A DNA stretch of 10,773 nt from Euperipatoides rowelli (taxonomy: Eukaryota > Onychophora > Udeonychophora > Euonychophora > Peripatopsidae): the NCBI GenBank assembly GCA_003024985.2, contig PXIH01S0071096.1; one strand, written 5' to 3'. Below the pieces are notes generated by a model. It was not told where the DNA came from. It searched no databases and saw nothing but the letters and a program-made list of their open reading frames with translations. The position numbers and the translations under genes were made by a program. Positions 9,170-10,773 of this stretch are shown in pieces. The first letter of the stretch is position 1, and every line of letters begins with the position of its first letter.

Positions 9170-9376
9170 ACATGGATTATTTTTCAAAATTCTTGTTTGA
9201 TTCTACAGTGCCTGTTGAATAATCACTTCCAGGTAAGTACAGATCATCAGCTTCACTTCAAGATTCAAATAATGCCGCATCCAGTTCATATTCTGTCAAT
9301 TTACTGGAGTTTTTAAACACAAATTTTAATTTATTTAGCAATTAGATCTAAAAGGATCGGCGTCACTGTTACCCAT
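9170..9376 (-). pseudogene. Broken N-terminus of a piggyBac-type transposase
   Basis: On the minus strand an ATG at 9376-9374 opens MGNSDADPF and stops after 13 codons. In another frame, from about 9330 downward, the text reads KLTEYELDAALFES, an in-frame TGA, then SEADDLYLPGSD and a Ser/Thr-rich stretch to a TAA near 9179-9177. The pattern of LT followed by acidic residues, LF(E)S and a Ser/Asp/Glu-rich tail is that of the disordered acidic N-terminus of piggyBac transposases. At least one frameshift and two stops are present. The catalytic DDD core, the cysteine-rich C-terminal domain and any further coding sequence are absent. Its orientation and its distance from the right end fit a transposase gene starting at that end. 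Confidence 0.6.
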
Positions 9377-9530
9377 TGTAGTAAAAGTTTATCAGTCAGT
9401 GTAACCACAAAACTAAAGAAAATTTCAAGCGTTCAAGAAAAATGCTTTTTTAAATTCCTATTTTTTGTGCTCAAATAATAAACGCTTAACATTCTTTGCA
9501 ATTAATATTGACATGTTAAATTTGTAATGT

Positions 9531-9553
9531 AGATGACTCAAATTGAGTCATCT
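9531..9553. repeat. Subterminal hairpin, 11-bp arms
   Basis: AGATGACTCAA (9531-9541) and TTGAGTCATCT (9543-9553) are exact inverted repeats around a single A. It lies about 55 bp inside the right end of the piggyBac-type element and is likely its internal repeat, a possible transposase-binding site. The arms contain TGACTCA (9534-9540) and TGAGTCA (9544-9550), the AP-1 consensus in both orientations, which may be coincidental. Confidence 0.8.
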
Positions 9554-9710
9554 GCATATCACGAAAGTTCATGCAGACTCGTAGCCAAGTCAGCCGCAGT
9601 GAAGTGTTAATTCGGTGTTAATTTCATCATTTTAAATTGATGTAAAAATGAAATGTTTAAAAATGTCTCAAAATTGACAACTAAATATTGATCATCTTTT
9701 TTTTATATTT

Positions 9711-9718
9711 CTAGTAGG
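9711..9718 (+). promoter_or_regulatory. SMC6: Tandem NAGNAG splice acceptor of the last SMC6 exon
   Basis: The intron ends CTAGTAG|G, so two AG acceptors lie three bases apart (AG at 9713-9714 and at 9716-9717). Use of the distal site joins AG to G and gives ...QDM-R-AMPSS, with the same spacing between LTPQ and PSS as vertebrate SMC6. Use of the proximal site adds one codon, giving ...QDM-S-R-AMPSS. Both keep the frame. The pyrimidine tract upstream is strong. Family length favours the distal site as the ancestral choice, although proximal AGs are often preferred in such pairs. Confidence 0.8.
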
Positions 9719-9805
9719 GCTATGCCATCATCGACTCATGTCAAAATTTACAGGATGCCAGATCCAGAACGAATTAAAGGACAAGAAGAAGAAAATAATG
9801 ACTAA
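9718..9805 (+). CDS. SMC6: SMC6 last coding exon (C-terminal tail and stop)
   Basis: With the AG carried over from the previous exon, this exon encodes Arg and then AMPSSTHVKIYRMPDPER, followed by a short acidic tail IKGQEEENND and TAA at 9803-9805. The PSS...I.RM.DPER motif is the conserved end of the SMC6 head domain (vertebrate LPSSKLIRILRMSDPERGQ), so the assignment is firm. The tail after DPER is about 10 residues, shorter than in vertebrates but likewise acidic. This segment closes the C-terminal ATPase lobe that pairs with the N-terminal Walker A lobe of the same chain. The reading frame is intact, with no stop or frameshift. Starting at 9715 instead adds one Ser codon. Confidence 0.93.
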
Positions 9806-10235
9806 AATATTCACACTGTACAAATTACCATTTATTAATGTTAAATATCCCACAAATATTTATTTAAATGAAATAAATAGATATATTTGGATTATTTGCT
9901 TCTAGTATCTTGTGTTGCATATCATTTTGTCTTAGTTTCACTCATTTGCATACTTTTTGTTATTCTCTTAATATTTTATTTTGACCATTTTAAATGGGTG
10001 TTTTTTTATACATTTACACCACACATTGACACCAGTGATCTTATATTTCTGAAAAATGATTTAAATTTGTGTTGCAGGATACTTTCATTATTGCACATTT
10101 TAAGGAATATAAAAAATAATTGTAATAAATATTCTATTATAATATTTTTAAATCTAAAATAGTTTTAATCAGCTTCTAACATTTTATTTTTAAATGTTCA
10201 GTTTAAATTTTTTAATAAACATGATAAAAGTGTGG
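9806..10235 (+). other. SMC6: SMC6 3' untranslated region
   Basis: After the stop the sequence is AT-rich with no homology that I can see. Three AATAAA hexamers occur, at 9872-9877, 10124-10129 and 10214-10219, so alternative 3' ends of about 90, 340 and 430 nt are possible. The frame open at 9887-10162 begins at TTG, is very rich in Phe, Ile and Leu, and lies wholly in this UTR, so I do not regard it as a gene. The end coordinate is an estimate from the last signal. Confidence 0.65.
10214..10219 (+). terminator. SMC6: Best poly(A) signal for SMC6 (AATAAA)
   Basis: AATAAA is followed within 12-40 bases by GT-rich DNA (GTGTGGTTTAG from 10230 and TTTTGTTTGTATT from 10248), the usual layout of a cleavage and polyadenylation site. 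The two upstream AATAAA copies have weaker GT-rich context. Confidence 0.6.
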
Positions 10236-10260
10236 TTTAGTTCAAAATTTTGTTTGTATT

Positions 10261-10773
10261 ACTATAAGCCTGTAATTAACCCGCAATCATCGCGGTATCC
10301 GTGACATACATAATTAATTTTCAAAAATTAATTTCTAGCAAATGTGCTGAGCTAGAATATTATACAGTCTTTAATTCTCTTAAATTAATGAGTTTTTTTT
10401 CATCTTTCAATTAGCCGGTGTTGTGACGGCAAGGCATATATTGATTTCCTTTGATTTTATCTGTCAGATAATCGCGACGAATGACGTAAGTATTTTTTTT
10501 CAGGTAGCGTAATTCAAATATTATAAAACATTTAGGAATAAATTTATACATTTTTAAAATCGGAATATAATGCATATTTCAAAAATCAAAACCAGAAAAT
10601 TTCTCTCCAACGACAAAGAAACAGCAATAGAAAATGTAAGAACAGGATTTTTTTTTTTTATAGCCGACATTTTGAAATAAATTCATTAAAAAAAATCTGT
10701 TGCAATTTTTTTTATATATAAAAATTCCTGGTAAAAAATAATTTTGAAATATTTAACAATGTATTATTTGTAC
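10261..10773. other. Region downstream of SMC6, no gene recognised
   Basis: Past the probable cleavage site the DNA is AT-rich with long T and A runs. The exception is 10410-10500, which holds about six CpG dinucleotides (for example ATCGCGACGAATGACG) in DNA otherwise poor in CpG. That patch contains TGACGTAA (10492-10499), close to a CRE/ATF site, and overlapping it GTAAGT (10496-10501), a good splice-donor match. This could be the promoter or first exon of a neighbouring gene, or part of a TTAA-type element. No coding frame supports either. Confidence 0.35.
10276..10310 (+). mobile_element. Possible single TTAA-type transposon end
   Basis: TTAACCCGCAATCATCGCGG begins at 10276 and resembles the TTAACCC(TC)GCAAT text at 6900. 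A short foldback, AATTAATTTT at 10312-10321 facing AAAATTAATT at 10324-10333, follows. The other end would lie beyond the window or is lost. The evidence is only the terminal pattern. Confidence 0.3.

Larger units (their letters stand above)
8596..9610 (-). mobile_element. PiggyBac-type non-autonomous element with TTAA at both ends
   Basis: TTAA occurs at 8596-8599 and 9607-9610. Just inside lie matching terminal inverted repeats: CACGTTCACTGCGGATG on the left and, read inward on the minus strand, CACTTCACTGCGGCTG on the right. They differ by one inserted base and one substitution. The TTAACAC(G)TTCACTGCGG end and the TTAA duplication are hallmarks of the piggyBac superfamily. Subterminal inverted repeats, also usual in this family, occur at both sides: CTCAGATCCGAGT (8742-8754) facing ATTCGGATCTGAG (8797-8809), and a hairpin at 9531-9553. 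At about 1.0 kb it is too short for a full transposase of about 600 codons. It retains only a broken N-terminus on the minus strand, so it would have needed a helper. It sits about 0.1 kb before the last SMC6 exon. Confidence 0.85.
2008..9717 (+). other. SMC6: Last SMC6 intron, about 7.7 kb, rich in old transposons
   Basis: The intron runs from donor GTAGGT (2008) to the tandem acceptor CTAGTAG (9711-9717). It has a good pyrimidine tract just upstream (CATCTTTTTTTTATATTTC). It keeps phase 2: AG on the left joins a G on the right to give Arg. The joined protein aligns to SMC6 without a gap, so no further coding exon is needed inside. Its content is mostly AT-rich filler, homopolymer tracts (C12 at 3070-3081, A15 at about 4067-4081, C9 at 7437-7445) and the repeats listed separately. 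The stretches 2010-3680, 4550-5135, 6130-6895 and 7870-8590 show nothing I can name beyond such tracts. I see no convincing nested gene on either strand. Confidence 0.88.

Noticed and set aside
9209-9232. 24-nt exon-like segment between CTACAG and GTAAGTAC
   Set aside because: The splice signals are good, but in the SMC6 phase it gives an immediate TGA. On the other strand it is explained as coding text of the piggyBac transposase remnant (LYLPGSDYSTGTV).
9887-10162. Plus-strand frame of 91 codons
   Set aside because: It begins at TTG within the SMC6 3' UTR and is a hydrophobic run caused by T-rich sequence. It carries AATAAA and has no ATG start.
10490-10515. Tiny intron GTAAGT...CAG
   Set aside because: Only about 10 bases separate the donor-like and acceptor-like signals, far too short to splice.

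Overview
The window is from the nuclear genome of an animal, most likely an AT-rich invertebrate. It has long non-coding stretches, GT-AG introns, AATAAA signals, homopolymer runs, decayed transposons and no dense ORF pattern. The lineage cannot be fixed from this sequence. The only gene I can identify is the 3' end of SMC6, the SMC subunit of the SMC5/6 complex, on the + strand.

SMC6 layout: positions 1-1909 are the tail of an upstream intron. The penultimate coding exon is 1910-2007. A 7.7 kb intron runs from 2008 to 9717. The last coding exon is 9718-9805 with stop TAA at 9803-9805, and a 3' UTR of about 0.4 kb follows with its best poly(A) signal at 10214-10219. The two exons join in frame into about 61 residues. 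These match the C-terminal end of SMC6 head domains: a stretch after the D-loop ([13 protein letters not shown]), the QFIFLTPQ strand and H-loop region, the RMPDPER motif and a short acidic tail. The last acceptor is a tandem TAGTAG (NAGNAG), so the transcript may carry or lack one extra serine codon.

The large intron holds layers of old mobile DNA. The clearest is a piggyBac-type internally deleted element at 8596-9610, with a TTAA at each end, matching terminal inverted repeats and a broken transposase N-terminus on the minus strand. A probable TTAA-flanked MITE lies at 3846-4112, and single TTAACCC ends lie at 6900 and 10276. Other intronic repeats are a candidate inverted-repeat element at about 5231-6127 enclosing a roughly 90-bp tandem duplication, and a diverged roughly 167-bp tandem repeat at 7483-7865. 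There are also several perfect palindromes or hairpins, at 3687-3730, 4423-4442, 5141-5158 and 9531-9553.

The region past 10260 is intergenic or belongs to an unknown neighbour. It has a small CpG-containing patch near 10410-10500. I found no RNA gene, no CRISPR array and no convincing new multi-gene system. The most useful leads are the NAGNAG acceptor, the family of TTAA-anchored elements and the excess of the heptamer TACAGTA.
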